From: Dryas octopetala
Lineage: Eukaryota; Streptophyta; Magnoliopsida; Rosales; Rosaceae
DNA length: 64,000 nucleotides
Assembly (NCBI GenBank): GCA_963921425.1
Contig: OY992836.1
Span: forward strand, 3,797,825-3,861,824
Direction: 5' to 3'
Shown: positions 1 to 11,336 of the stretch, in pieces
How positions within the stretch are numbered: position 1 is the first letter of the stretch
How the letters are laid out: each line of letters starts with the position of its first letter
The notes under the pieces: generated by a model
Databases searched by the model: none
What the model saw: only the letters and a program-made list of their open reading frames with translations
Told to the model about the DNA's origin: nothing
Made by a program: the position numbers and the translations under genes

Positions 1-530
1 TGGGTGGATATGGGGAGAAAATTTGGGTATGGGTATGGATTTGGGGATTTTTTGAAAATACCCAATCGGGTATGGGCGGGGATGGTATTGCAATCCCCAT
101 CCCCAAACCCACCCGAATTAAATATATATATATATTTTATAATATTATTAATATAAAATATATTATAATATTTTCATTTTGTATAATATTTTATATTACC
201 AATATATAAATATATATATAACTAGTTTTGGACTATCTTTTCCTTTTGGTCTAAGTATGAATTTTTTTTTTTCCTTTAGCTATATTATGTGCATTTAAAG
301 TAAAATTTATTTGTTTAAAAATAAAAAATAAAAAATAAAATGTTTTAACTAATGAAGCGGATTAAGGGATGGGGATCCCATTCCCGGCGGATATGGGTAC
401 GGGGAATCCCCGAATTCCCGAATTGAACAATCCGGGGATTGAGTGGATTATGGGGATTAAAAACAAATTCGGTTATGGATATGGATGTTGGATGGATATC
501 CATCCCCACCCATCCCCATTGCCATTCCTA
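1..530. mobile_element. hAT-type non-autonomous element, copy A (left end outside the window)
   Basis: This GC-skewed stretch, rich in 'ggggat' and 'catcccc' runs around an AT-rich core, matches the complete element at 3381-3910 almost throughout. It ends at 530 with a degenerate form of the same terminal repeat (TTGCCATTCCTA against TTGCCATCCCTA) followed by gctaccag. Its left terminus lies before base 1. The short open frame at 369-551 falls inside it and is not a gene. Class hAT is inferred from the 8-bp target duplication seen around copy B. Confidence 0.7.
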
Positions 531-1105
531 GCTACCAGAACTTTAGATTAATCTTGACAGAAAATATATTATGAACGTACTTCATGGTGTTCATATTTGA
601 TATAAATACCCAAAAATAATTTTTGGCTCGGGATTGACGATGATAGATTCATAGAAACTTTCGATCCCAATAGATATTTTGTAATACATGATTTTAGCAT
701 GAAATAAAAGAATTCATACATAAATATGATGTCAATTTAAACAAATATCATCAAAATTGAGCAAATATATTCTCTTGGTATTTGAAAATTAATTAACATC
801 ATGAATTTGAAACTTTATTCTTTTGGGTGATATAATATGGTTCTTTTAGAGCATTCAATTAGTTAGGGTTATAAGCACTGAAATTGTATTAGCTTTTAGT
901 CAAACCATTAAATATCTATGTGCATTTCCATGTATTAATCAAAAAAATTTATTCCGATTTATCAAGGAACTTTAGTTCTGATTTAATAGAAGAACTTCAA
1001 GCCCCCTCTTATTGTATACAAACTGATATCTCTTGTCCCTAATTTAATTGTATAAGCATTGAGAATCTTCAAGGCTATTTAGATTTATAAGATTTGAAGA
1101 TCTTT
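531..1105. repeat. Direct repeat arm A (flank of hAT copy A)
   Basis: This segment is repeated with a few percent divergence at 3911-4500, starting with gctaccagaactttagatt in both. The two copies part at about 1105, just after 'gaagatctttgtata'. Because the repeat includes both the hAT element and its flank, it is a segmental duplication with an offset of 3380 bp, not two independent insertions. I see no gene in it. Confidence 0.75.
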
Positions 1106-1391
1106 GTATAAGGTTTTTTTTTTTAATTGTGTAACTGTATAATAACTAGACATAAATGGTTTGAGGAAAGTAATTAAATATTAGCTAGCTCTCCAATGAT
1201 TTGTTGGAAAATGCATAATCTAGCGAGCTTATAAGAGTTGTAGCTTATGTGATCTCTTGTTATGATAATGGCAAGTAATGATGTGTAATTAGGTTACTTT
1301 ATTGTTAATCTTATCAAGTTCCAATACAGCTTGGTTCTTCAATAACACATGTTTATATATAAATAGCTTATTTGTGTGTGTTTATTATAAG

Positions 1392-2778
1392 ATGAACCCA
1401 AATGAGATTGATAATGATGATTCAAGTTCTGAAAGTGATTCATCGACTGATTTAGAGGATTCAGTTGGAGAGTTGCTCGTAATTACAAATCTACATGAAT
1501 ATCACTCACGTTTAAGTAAAGAGTCGTATGGGACTTCACAACTATCATGTCGTCAATATGTGATAAAGTTGTTAAATGAGCATTCTGATAGGTTGTTTTA
1601 TTTAGTAAGAATGAACAAAGATATATTTGTGAACTTGTGCTCGACATTAAGGGGTCAAATTTTTTACAAGATGATAGATTAGTTTGTTTCGAGAAGGCAT
1701 TGTGTATGTTTTTGTATACTATTAGTCATACAGTTCACAATAGGGTGGTTGCTATGACATTTCAAAATTCTAAGGAGACTATATCAAGACAATTTAAGAG
1801 AGCTCTCAAAGCAATATGTCGACTTGGCGCTCATATAATTCAACCTGGAAATATGGATGAGACTCCTTCAGAGATCATGGGAAATCCCAAGTATTATCCA
1901 TGGTTTGAGGTATTAAATTATATTAGTATTAGTATATAATACAAATTTTATAATTGTACTAAATCTAATATAGTTTGGTACTAACATTGATTACTTGAAT
2001 TGTCACTTGGTAGAATTGCATTGGGGCAATTAATGGAACACATATCAGTGCATGGGCACCTGCATCGAAGGAAGTCCCATATCGAGGTAGAAAAGTGCAG
2101 GTGACACAAAATGTTATGTGTGCGTGTTCCTTTGACATGTTGTTCACATTTGTCTACACGGGATGGGAAGGAACGACAAATGACTCAAGAGCGTTGATGG
2201 ATGCAATAAATAGAGAAGAGAACTGGTTTCCATTGCCTAAGGAAGGTATAAAGTCATTCAAATATGTTTAAATTATTTTAACATAATATATATAATATAT
2301 TTTAATAGTAAAATAATTAATTACATTGTTCTTCAATAGGAAAATATTATGTTGTTGATTCCGGAAACGCAAATATGCATCATATCGTGGACAACGTTAT
2401 CACTTGCGTGATTATAGAGGAAGAAACAGACAAGCAAGAGGACCAATGGAATTGTTCAATTATAGGCACTCATCAATGAACGGTGTTTCGGAGTGCTTAA
2501 TGCCTAATTGTCCACTTAGAAAACAATGACTCATTCTTATTGCATGTTGAACATTGGACAACTTCATTAGACTATAATCAAGGGGTGATAGAATGTTTCA
2601 TCAATACAGAATGTTTCATCAATATCAACCTGAAGACCTTAATGTAGTAGACGAAGAAAGCTCGGGGGCGAGTCAAGATGAGGCAAACATGGACTTGAAT
2701 GAGGAAAATCAAATGAGTGATATTAGAGATCACATAGCTAGGGCTATGTGGCTAGACTATGTTAATAATTGGTCTTAG
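1392..2778 (+). pseudogene. PIF/Harbinger transposase-derived (HARBI1-like) pseudogene
   Basis: Translated pieces follow the order of plant HARBI1-like nucleases (DDE_4 family). An acidic N-terminus starts at 1392; then come a helical region (1680-1908), a GT-AG intron (about 1909-2013), the catalytic core, and a C-terminal stretch ending near 'RAMWLDYVNN' at 2778. Several lesions are visible: a frameshift near the T run at about 1660, frame changes after 2340, and stops at about 2527-2580. The core reads 'CIGAINGTH' where active members have 'GAIDGTH', so the first catalytic Asp is Asn. 'TNDSRAL' keeps the second Asp. The conserved segment after 'NYRHSS' that normally carries the last acidic residue is scrambled. 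It is almost certainly a dead transposase. A domesticated gene is unlikely given the breaks. Confidence 0.8.
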
Positions 2779-2899
2779 TATTTGTATTAATTTGAACTTT
2801 TTGTTATCTTGGATGTTTGAATGATTTTTGAATTTGTGTTAATTTGAAGGAAACTTTGTATTATTTTAAATGATTCTTGAATTTGTGCTATGAAATTTT

Positions 2900-3035
2900 G
2901 TTATTGGTCTTAGGTTACGGACCTTGTGTATAGAGCCTCAGGTCCTAGGTCTCAGGTCCAGGATCCTGGGCTTTGGTTTTCAAATCTTGGGTCTCGAGGG
3001 TTGAGTATTGAGTCTTGAGTTCAAACTCTAAGTCT
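2900..3035. repeat. Degenerate GGTCTCGGG-type minisatellite
   Basis: Short degenerate units of roughly 10-14 nt built on 'ggtct(c/t)(a/g)gg' run through this interval, for example 'ctcaggtcctaggtctcagg'. A longer array of the same flavour lies at 50800-51310. No coding signal is seen. Confidence 0.5.
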
Positions 3036-3039
3036 AAAT

Positions 3040-3247
3040 CCTTATACAAACAACAAATTGAAAAAAAAAAATGATTGTATAAAAATATCAACCAAACAAG
3101 TTTTTCAAAAATTTTAAAATTTAAAAGCAATTTTTAAGTTCCATACTAAACAAGTTTTCAAATTTTAAAAACTGGATTTATAATCTCACATTTTAAAAAT
3201 GGATCCATGTTTTTTTTTTTTTTTTAATTGGATGCCAAATGCAGCCT
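3040..3247. mobile_element. Probable right terminus of the Harbinger element
   Basis: An AT-rich subterminal region with runs of 'ttttaaaa' leads to 'ccaaatgcagcc' followed by TTA. Read in reverse this gives GGCTGCATTTGG next to a TTA/TAA target site, the typical end of PIF/Harbinger elements. It lies about 470 bp after the transposase remnant. The matching left end was not found before 1392, so the element is probably truncated. Confidence 0.45.
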
Positions 3248-3380
3248 TAGGTGCTAACAAATCCTTGAATTTGACTATTTATGGAACTTCTAGCTCCTAT
3301 AGAAAATTAAGAAATTAACTTCACGTTCTTGATTGAACTTTATGTTCCAATTTAATTGTGTATTGTGTATATGCTACTAG

Positions 3381-3910
3381 TAGGGATGGCAAAAAAAAAC
3401 CGTGGATTTGGGTACTTGTGGTTACCCAAAATGAACAGGGCGGATATGGGTATAGATTTAGGGATTTTTTTGAAAAAACTCAATCAGGTTTGAGCGGGGA
3501 TGGTATTGCAATCCCCATCCCCTAACCCGCCTGAATTAAATATATATATTTTCATTTTTATTTTTATAATATTATTAATATAAAAATATATTATAATATT
3601 TTCATTTTGTATAATATTTTATATTACCAATATATATATATATAACTAGTTTTGGACTATCTTTTCATATAGCTATATTATCTGCATTTAAAGTAAAATT
3701 TATTTGTTAAAAAATAAAAAATAAAAAATAAAATATTTTAACTAATGGAGCGGATTAGGGGATGAGGATCCTATTCGCCGCGGATATGGGTACGGGGAGT
3801 CCCCAAATTGAACAATCAGGAGATTGGGTGGATATGAGGATTAGAAACAAATTCGGTTATGGATATGGATGTTGCATATCCATCCCCACCCATCCCCATT
3901 GCCATCCCTA
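3381..3910. mobile_element. hAT-type non-autonomous element, copy B, complete
   Basis: The element starts TAGGGATGGCAA and ends TTGCCATCCCTA, perfect 12-bp terminal inverted repeats. It is flanked by gctactag (3373-3380) and gctaccag (3911-3918), an 8-bp target duplication with one mismatch, as expected for hAT transposons. It is 530 bp long with no transposase frame, so it must have been moved in trans. Confidence 0.8.
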
Positions 3911-4500
3911 GCTACCAGAACTTTAGATTAATCTTGACAGAAAATATATTACGAACTTCATGGTGTTCATATTTGATGTAAATACCTGAAAATAATTTTA
4001 GGCTCGGGATTGATGATGTATAGATTCATAGAAACTTTTGGTTCCAATAGATATTTTGTAATACATGATTTTAACATGAAATAATAGAATTCATGCATAA
4101 ATATGATGTCAATTTAAATGAATATCATCAAAATTGAGCAAATATATTATCTTGGTATTTGCAAATTAATTAACATCACCAATTTGAAACTTTATTCTTT
4201 TGGGTGATATAATATGGCTCTTTTAGAGCATTCAATTAGTTAGGATTATAAGCACTGAAATTGTATTAGCTTTTAGTCAAACCATTAAATATCTATGTGC
4301 ATTCCCATGTATTAATCAAAAAAATTTATTCCGATTTATCAAGGAACTTTAGTTCTGATTTAAAAGAAGAACTTCAAGCCCCCTCTTATTGTATACAAAC
4401 TCTTATTGTATACAGACTGATATCTCTTGTCCCTAATTTAATTGTACAAGCATTGAGAATCTTCAAGGCTATTTGGATTTATAAGATTTGAAGATCTTTG
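3911..4500. repeat. Direct repeat arm B (flank of hAT copy B)
   Basis: This is the second copy of 531-1105. It contains one local 20-bp duplication around 4385-4415 ('cttattgtatacaaactctt') that copy A lacks. Downstream the sequence continues uniquely. No gene is visible. Confidence 0.7.
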
Positions 4501-5608
4501 TATACGATTGACGATCTTCATGGCCTTCATTGATTTTTATAAAATGTGAAGATCTTCAGGCCCTCATTAATTGTTCAAGAAGTAAGACAATTTGCGCTCA
4601 TTCGATTGTATAAGAGTTGAAGAACTTCTAGCACTCAATCCATTTCAAGTGGATAAAGGATCGTCTGGCTCACAATCAATTTTTCCAAGAATCGAAAAAC
4701 TTTTAGTCCTAATATTAGTTGTGGGGTCAAATAATTTGATCATTATCACTTTTGTGATAAAGAGCAATAACAGAGAAATAAAAGAATTGGATTATATTAT
4801 TAATAAATAAATAAATATTGCCACAAAGCCGAATAATCGAATGGAAGCACAAAGAGCTACAAATTCTAAAGTGGTAGACTTTGGACATGATGGTGAGCTA
4901 GGAAAGGAAATTCAGCAGCTCTTAACTTCTTTTACTAGTTTATTTGTTTGTATTGTCATGATATTTGTTTGTACATGGAAATAGGCATTTGAGGGGTTAA
5001 CCAATGGGTGGTAATTGGTGCTGGGTTTTATGAAATCAAGTATAACTGTGTTTAAAGGCCTTCCAGTTCTTGAACAAAAAGCTGTTTTTTCGAGATTTTG
5101 TTTTTCAGATTCTGGATGACAAACATATTAAAATAGATTTTTCCTTCATCCAATAGATGGTCAAAAAAAAAAAAAAAAAAAAAAACAGATCCTAATTAGC
5201 CTCAAAGGCCAACATCAATTACAACATGCTTTGTTGGTATATATTAGTTACAATTTTTCAGCTACTGGTATTCCTCAGACGGTGATGGGCACTCAAGGAC
5301 GATGACAGTAGATCGTCAACGACAATGACTACCCAAGGACGATAACAGAGGATCGGCGACAGCTACAAACATCGACAATGGTATTGGTCATGGCTACCTC
5401 GGATGTCAACAGTCGCTGCTGTGATTTCTGGAACTATAAGCACATTAAGTTTTTTAGTAAAACATAGTAGAAATAATACAACAAATTAAAAAGGGAAACT
5501 GGCGTGTGCTATTAAAGGGGGAAGAGAGAACTAATCAAAATGATGTAACATCATTGATTAGCACTGATTAGCACAATTTGGATTAGTAAAGGATCCAAAT
5601 AGTAAGCT
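4501..5608. other. Spacer without recognisable gene
   Basis: AT-rich sequence with short repeats of 'gaagatcttcagg' type (4500-4570), a poly-A run near 5165-5185, and a small region of imperfect 'gacgatgacag' repeats (5280-5370). Open frames here are short and resemble nothing I know. Confidence 0.5.
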
Positions 5609-5752
5609 AAGCTCCCCATTGCAACGCGGACCATTTGATATAGTGGAAAGAACATAGTCTCGTTTTGTTGGAGTAAGTCATAAATTCAAATCTCATGGAC
5701 GATAATTGATTAATAGAAAAAAAAAAAAAAAAAAAAAGCTCCACATTGCAAC
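5609..5752 (+). mobile_element. tRNA-derived SINE with poly-A tail and target-site duplication
   Basis: A body of about 110 bp (5626-5735) ends in a long A run (5717-5737). It is bracketed by aagctccccattgcaac (5609-5625) and aagctccacattgcaac (5736-5752), a 17-bp target duplication with one mismatch. The body holds an A-box-like 'gatatagtgga' and a degenerate B-box-like 'aattcaaatctc', suggesting a tRNA-derived pol III promoter. Insertion by LINE machinery is the known mechanism for this class. Confidence 0.7.
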
Positions 5753-5934
5753 ATTTTTCCTGCCATCCATCTGGCGCAAGAGAAGGAAGAGAGAGAGAGA
5801 AGATAAAGAGGAAAGAAAGAGAAGAAAGGGAAAGAGGAATAGAGGAAGGATTGGGTGCCGGATTTGGAGGAGTGGGTCGCCACAATAGAGGTGATGCCAA
5901 TCGGTGGCACAACAATAGGGGAGTGCCTGGAACA

Positions 5935-5935
<1 letters not shown>

Positions 5936-5995
<60 letters not shown>
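5936..5995. repeat. (GA)n microsatellite
   Basis: About 30 uninterrupted GA dinucleotides. Long open frames on both strands across 5607-6213 are produced by this repeat and the adjoining purine-rich DNA; they are not genes. Confidence 0.95.
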
Positions 5996-5999
<4 letters not shown>

Positions 6000-6228
6000 T
6001 GGCGAAGGGAGGGAAGGCACCGGCAACAGAGGGGTGGCCACCTCCTTCCTCCTCGTCCTCCTTGGATTTCAAGACTTAATATATAATACCAAAAAAAAAA
6101 ATTTCAAACTACTAACACGAAATCAAAATTTTCAATCCAACTATACACCCCTAGTTGTTCTAGAAATCATTGTGAGTGCACAAGTAGTTGGGTGGTTGCT
6201 TACGAGATTATAACAAGTTAGAATGGTT

Positions 6229-6330
6229 GCAATCCCTGACACGCAGAACTAAGATAAACTAAGCAATCCCTGACACGCAGAACTAAGATAAACTAAGCAA
6301 TCCCTGACATGCAGAACTAAGATAAACTAA
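6229..6330. repeat. 34-bp tandem repeat, three copies
   Basis: The unit begins gcaatccctgacacgcagaa and is repeated at 6229, 6263 and 6297. The copies are identical except for one base (acacg to acatg) in the third. Confidence 0.95.
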
Positions 6331-7712
6331 GAACTAAGAATCATTTTTCATATTGAAAATAAGAACTAATAATCAAACACCTTTTTTCTCCAATTCTTAA
6401 TATTCGAAGTAGAAGTATCTACCAGATTTCAGTAATCTGGATCAACCTTAAACTCCTTTAGATATTCTAAAAGCAAGAGGGGTAAAAACAGTAGTATGAA
6501 GCGTCCTTGTACTGAAAACTTAGAAGAAAGACAAGCTGTGAATGAAGTAAAATTCAAATTCTGTTTCAAATGCATGGAGAAGTTTTATTAAGAATACCTT
6601 ACATATGCTTCCTCCTCTCATTTATACAAATGGCAGAACTTTTTGGGTTCCTTGCATGGGCACTTAAGAGCTAGATGCTCTTACATACTTATTATCTAAA
6701 CATAAAAAATACATAGACCATGCAAATACAAAGTAAATGTCACCTTAGTGTTATCCAACGGAGAGGAGTCCTCACAGAAATTATAAACATTTGCCATCGC
6801 AAGGACATGAAGTCTGATGTATCCCAGCCATCATTAGCAGCAGAGAAATTCATAGCCTTGTGTTGAAATTAAAGCAATTGGAGCACAATATCTGTTCCTT
6901 TCTACACATTGCAAATGTCCCATTAGCGTCTTAGATATGTCATAACCTGTCGAAAAGAAACATATGACCGTCACCTCAAAAGAACATTCATTCAGTATGT
7001 TAGAGTTATGGGAATGAAATAACAGTGAAACAACCTTTGCATAGTCTGTAATATATTACATGATTGTTTGGCTTCCTATTAATGCCACCCAGTAGTTTAC
7101 ACCACAAATGGTTTGTTAAACAGTGTAGCTCAAAAACACAACCAGGGTCAGCCCAACTTTTAGGTGGACTAGGCTGTCACCCAGGCCACGCACTAAGGAA
7201 GGGTCCCTTAGTACGCTACTAAGACAAAAACGACCTAATAGCCTTTAATTTAATTTACAAATGTTTTTGACTTTGGGGTATACACAGACACCAAAAAGAA
7301 AGACTTCGAGGGCCAAGACCCCTCTCTCTCTCTCTAGAGATTATAGCTTCCCTCTGTTGCCTCTCTATTTTTAATCAAGAAAAACATCTAAATCTGACTA
7401 GTTGCATAAAACAATCCCTCTATTTCTTCTCATTACTTGAGTTTAAAAAAAAAAAACCCAAGTTTTATTTCATTTTTGTTTCTTGATTTCCCAATTATGA
7501 CTAATAAATCCTAATGTAGTTGATACTATTGTCTCTATAAAGATTCCTTTTTTGGCTTTTGGTACTTACCCTTCCTGCTTATTTGAGAAGGCCTCATCTA
7601 TGGTGTTCGCCTAGAGCATCAGATTGCTCCTCCCTGTTTGCATAGAATTTAGTAAACGATATAGGTAAGGAGATGAAATTAATTATTTAGGGAGTGGAAA
7701 AGATGAGCAATA
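6331..7712. other. Spacer and 3' flank of the first F-box gene
   Basis: No convincing coding sequence. The F-box transcript on the minus strand must end somewhere here. A run of CT repeats at 7321-7337 adjoins a fragment (about 7130-7320, 'gcccaacttttaggtggac') that looks like old transposon debris but that I cannot classify. Confidence 0.4.
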
Positions 7713-9596
7713 TTATAAGCATGTACAGGGGAGGTAAGGATACCTTGGTGATGCCCAAGAAGTTGAGGTGTTTGGGAACTCAGCAAACACATTTGAGTAA
7801 GACTTGGTCAAATATGAAAAGTTAGCAATTGGTGGTAGCGCGGGCACCCTTTCACCTTTTTTCAAAAGCTCTTGCAAGTTAAGTCTCTGCAAAGTCAAGA
7901 CAGCCTTAGACTCCTTCCAAATGAAGGCAAGGTGACCATCTTGAAATACAAAGAGGGAACCGGGTTTCGAGCCTGGGTATCTAAAACCATACCCATTTGC
8001 AATACCCTCCCCTTTAAAAACATGCGTAATATTCACTGGAAGGGAATCTGCGTCAGTATCCCAAGGGAATGGATCCAATGAAGGTTCATCGATATTCACT
8101 ATAAACATTGCTGAGCCATTAGGATGCAGAACATAGTGGGTACCCTCTAATATTTTGGTTGCAATTAGATGCTGTTGCCCCTCGCACTCTTCATAAGAAA
8201 TCAAAAGAAAGAAGAGAGCCTTTCCAGGCTTGTCTTTGGTAGGCTTCCCAGGAGGCCAACCAAAAGTCCCTCCCCATAAACCAGCATACTCTTGCTCAGT
8301 AGTTGGGATCCGCAACGGCAATTTGTAAATGGCAAATCGACTGTCATGCATGTTTGGCCATGCTCGATAAGAAGATAACTTCACAGTGGAAGCATGTAAA
8401 GTCAGTCCTATTGAATCACCTGACCTCAGAAACTCATGAAGGGGTGCATACTTATTCTCACTGCTCGAAGAACTATTCTTTGAGTTACCATTGATTGAGA
8501 TCGACTTCCCCAAGATTTGATTGAGGCTATTCCTAAAGTACCTGCCAAGAGTTTTCCTCCTGTTGCATTGTCTGTGACCATCGTCCTCATTAATAGAATT
8601 ATGAAAATCACTTAACCGATCAAGACTCTTTCTGAACTCACTCAATTGCAGTTGAGTAGGGTCAGAGGGCAGCAGACTACTTGCCCTCGAATCCATGTGA
8701 CCTCCACCAAGCTTACGCATTTGAATAAGCATTGATCTTCGTTCCAGTAAGAGCACCACATCCTTTTGAAAGTTCTCCTCATCATCCCTCAACGGAGGAA
8801 AGAGTGGCCCGATCGCTGCATCAGGAACCTTTAAATGAATTTGGCTTGTAACAACGTCAAGCAATTTTCTTCTGTCACTGAAAGCCAATCGACTGAAGGG
8901 AACCAATGTCTCTCCCTGTCCAAACACCCTTTGTGATCTTGACCATCCACTATGTGACCTGCATATCTTCTTTGACAATTCACTATCGGAATATTGAACA
9001 AAACTCTGGTTATGCAATGATTTACCCCCATTTTTCTGTTGTCTAGGCTCAATCTCAAGCAATAGCACATTGCATGATCGGCCAACAGGTTTTACTAAAC
9101 CAGGATACACATAGTCATATCCCTTCTCCCTTCCGTGTAGAAAAAAGGATGTGGAACCATCAAAATCACCAATAATTTCAAATACAGGAGCCCACAGAAT
9201 AGGTCCATCTTCAATGCCTAATGGGCCAAGTTCTTGAGGTATTATGCGGCACCCAACAACAGAAACAAAACCTGGCATGACATAGACTACATTGCCAAGC
9301 TCGGGATTCTGGTGAACCCATATTCCCATTAGTGGCTGAACACTAAAGAGAAAGCAGCAAAGTGCCTTGTACGACGAGACAGCCTTACGCCACTCAACAA
9401 GGTCTTGGAGAGGTACAATTCCAACCATTTCACATTGGGTGAGCCAGACCTTTTCAGATTCCACAAGTGCATACAAACTCCGGCAGCATAGACCGAGATT
9501 ACATATGTCTCTTGGTGAGAGGGACCAGGTGACAATTGAAAACACATCATCTGACAGAGCCAGAAGCAAGCTCGAGCCACAGCATTCAGAGGACAT
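7713..9596 (-). CDS. F-box protein (At5g39450/At3g12350-like), 627 aa
   Basis: One uninterrupted exon of 627 codons starts at the ATG at 9596-9594 and stops at 7713. Residues of about 10-50 form an F-box ('SLSPRDICNLGLCCRSL' then 'VWLTQC'), the segment that binds SKP1/ASK in SCF ubiquitin ligases. The rest matches the long plant-specific C-terminal region of the At5g39450/At3g12350 type, including 'GGTFGWPPGKPTKDKPGKA' near residue 450 and a serine-rich linker near 360-375. There are no LRR or Kelch repeats, so the substrate is not predictable. The frame is intact and well conserved, so I take it as a working gene. The first ATG follows a probable 5'-UTR intron. Assignment between the two Arabidopsis paralogues is from memory and uncertain. 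Confidence 0.9.
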   Translation of the reverse strand: MSSECCGSSLLLALSDDVFSIVTWSLSPRDICNLGLCCRSLYALVESEKVWLTQCEMVGIVPLQDLVEWRKAVSSYKALCCFLFSVQPLMGIWVHQNPELGNVVYVMPGFVSVVGCRIIPQELGPLGIEDGPILWAPVFEIIGDFDGSTSFFLHGREKGYDYVYPGLVKPVGRSCNVLLLEIEPRQQKNGGKSLHNQSFVQYSDSELSKKICRSHSGWSRSQRVFGQGETLVPFSRLAFSDRRKLLDVVTSQIHLKVPDAAIGPLFPPLRDDEENFQKDVVLLLERRSMLIQMRKLGGGHMDSRASSLLPSDPTQLQLSEFRKSLDRLSDFHNSINEDDGHRQCNRRKTLGRYFRNSLNQILGKSISINGNSKNSSSSSENKYAPLHEFLRSGDSIGLTLHASTVKLSSYRAWPNMHDSRFAIYKLPLRIPTTEQEYAGLWGGTFGWPPGKPTKDKPGKALFFLLISYEECEGQQHLIATKILEGTHYVLHPNGSAMFIVNIDEPSLDPFPWDTDADSLPVNITHVFKGEGIANGYGFRYPGSKPGSLFVFQDGHLAFIWKESKAVLTLQRLNLQELLKKGERVPALPPIANFSYLTKSYSNVFAEFPNTSTSWASPRYPYLPCTCL

Positions 9597-9657
9597 GACG
9601 ATTCAACTTACAACAAACAATACGGAGCTACCAATTCTATGTTTTTATATGCATAAT

Positions 9658-10045
9658 CTGCACAATTCACAACATACACACAATTCTGAATCTCATTAAA
9701 TGAAACAAAAGCAAGCAATCAGTAAGATTGACCACCCTTTAAAAAAAAAAAAAAAAAAAAGTAGACCACCCTTGAAACTCCTCCAAAACCCTCCCTTCAA
9801 AATAAAAATGAGCAAAGTTTACAGATCAGACCTGGAACTGAAACGGGGTTGACTCAATTCTTGCATCGAAGAGCCATGTATGATTATTGGGTCTTTTTCA
9901 GACCTTCCAAAATTCAATTGGGTGTGTATTAGATTCTCCAATTGGGGGACCTATCAAAATCTGCATAACTGAATTAGACGATCACAGTTTCAAAGAGAAA
10001 AGAAACTGTGATCGAATATATAGGAATTGGATGATCAAAGCTCAC
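9658..10045 (-). other. Probable 5'-UTR intron of the F-box gene
   Basis: On the minus strand a donor (AAAGAG then GTGAGC at 10045) and an acceptor (TTGTGCAG ending at 9658) bound about 388 nt, 60 bp before the start codon. The acceptor is preceded by a T-rich tract. The transcript would then start upstream of about 10050. This is inference from splice motifs only. Confidence 0.5.
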
Positions 10046-10249
10046 CTCTTTAGGCTTTCTCTCTTCTCAAGTGAATATGGGTCATCGACTTGAGCTTTGG
10101 AATTATCATGGTCCTTTATGGGTCCATGCCACCCAGCCAGCCAATATTGAATTGAGCTTAAAGTATACGCCAGGCCCCAAAACTCCAAACTCCAAAGACT
10201 CAAAGCGCACGCGGCAGCATGAGAAAGAGACTGAGAGAAGCGTTTAAAA

Positions 10250-11160
10250 TCTCACATTTTTTACACTGTATGTAGTCCAACGATTCTTGAGTCTTGACTG
10301 TGGTTGTTACTTGTTAGTGTGGAATATGAGAAACTGATTTCTTTTGTGCTGGGTGGGCCATGGAGCATCATTAGATATATATATATATATTTTGTTTTGT
10401 ATGTCACAAAATTTTATTCCGACTACAAGTCTACAAGACTACAACCACATCCAAGACCAGCAAATAAAGAGAAAAAAACAGTCCTAGAAAAAAAAAAAAA
10501 AACTCGCCATTTAATCCGGATGAGTGCCTGTGAGGAAATCAATACATCCTCAATGCTAATCATTTCTGATTAGTAGGAAGTGTCATTCAACAAGTTTTGA
10601 TCTTACTTATGAGACTTTTGGTTTCATGGCTTGAGCTATGGCCTCACTGTTGTCTGGAATTAGATGGAGCAATGATCGATAAAAAAGTGATTGTTACAAA
10701 ATGAAGAGAAATTTGTAAAAATACCACCCAGAGGGTTGTGCGCATTTACCACCAAACCAAAACATTTTTACTATTTATCACCCACACTTTGTGCCGTGTT
10801 GCAATGTGGCACATGCACCTAGGTGACATTTTCTGCTAAATCATCATTTTTTTTCACCAAACTTCCTATTTTAATTTTAAAACTTAAAGGTTTTTCTCAC
10901 TCATTTTTCTTTAATAAATATATGGGTTAATTTCATTTATATACATCAACTATACATCACTTATCAACTAGATACCTCTGGTTCAAAAATTTTTATTTGG
11001 GTACCTCAACTTCAATATTTCGTCAACTTAGTACCTATGTTAGTCTGACCGTTATCTGCATACGTGGCGCTGACGTGGCACACGCGAGATTTGTCTTTTA
11101 AAAAAAAGACATATATACAAAAATTAATAAAAAAATCAATAAAACCCTTAAAATTATATA
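10250..11160. other. Spacer with possible transposon termini
   Basis: Contains AT-rich DNA and two blocks (10710-10840 and 10930-11090) of a type often seen at plant MULE or MITE ends, including 'cgctgacgtggcac'. I could not pair them as inverted repeats. No gene is supported. Confidence 0.35.
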
Positions 11161-11162
11161 TA

Positions 11163-11336
11163 AAAAAAAAAAAAAACCAACCCCCACCTAGCACCCTCCA
11201 TCCCCTTCCCCCACCTAGGCCACCCCCTCCACCTTCCCCGCCCCTCCCCCCCAAACCCAGGCCACCCCCCACCTCCCCCGCACTTCCCCCCCAAACCCAG
11301 GCCACCCCTTGCCCCTCCCTCACCCCTCCACAATTT
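11163..11336. repeat. Polypyrimidine (C-rich) tract
   Basis: After an A run the plus strand is almost entirely C and T with 'ccaccc' and 'cttcccc' motifs, including two imperfect copies of 'ccccccaaacccaggccacc'. Proline-rich and glycine-rich open frames on the two strands are products of this composition. Such a strand-asymmetric tract could form triplex or quadruplex structure. Confidence 0.8.

Noticed and set aside
5607-6213. Several overlapping open frames of 74-155 codons on both strands
   Set aside because: They exist because the GA microsatellite and nearby purine-rich DNA contain few stops. The translations are Arg-Glu or Ser-Leu repeats.
7130-7340. A possible 3' exon or separate transposon fragment near the F-box gene
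   Set aside because: It resembles old repeat debris, but no domain, inverted repeat or target duplication could be confirmed.
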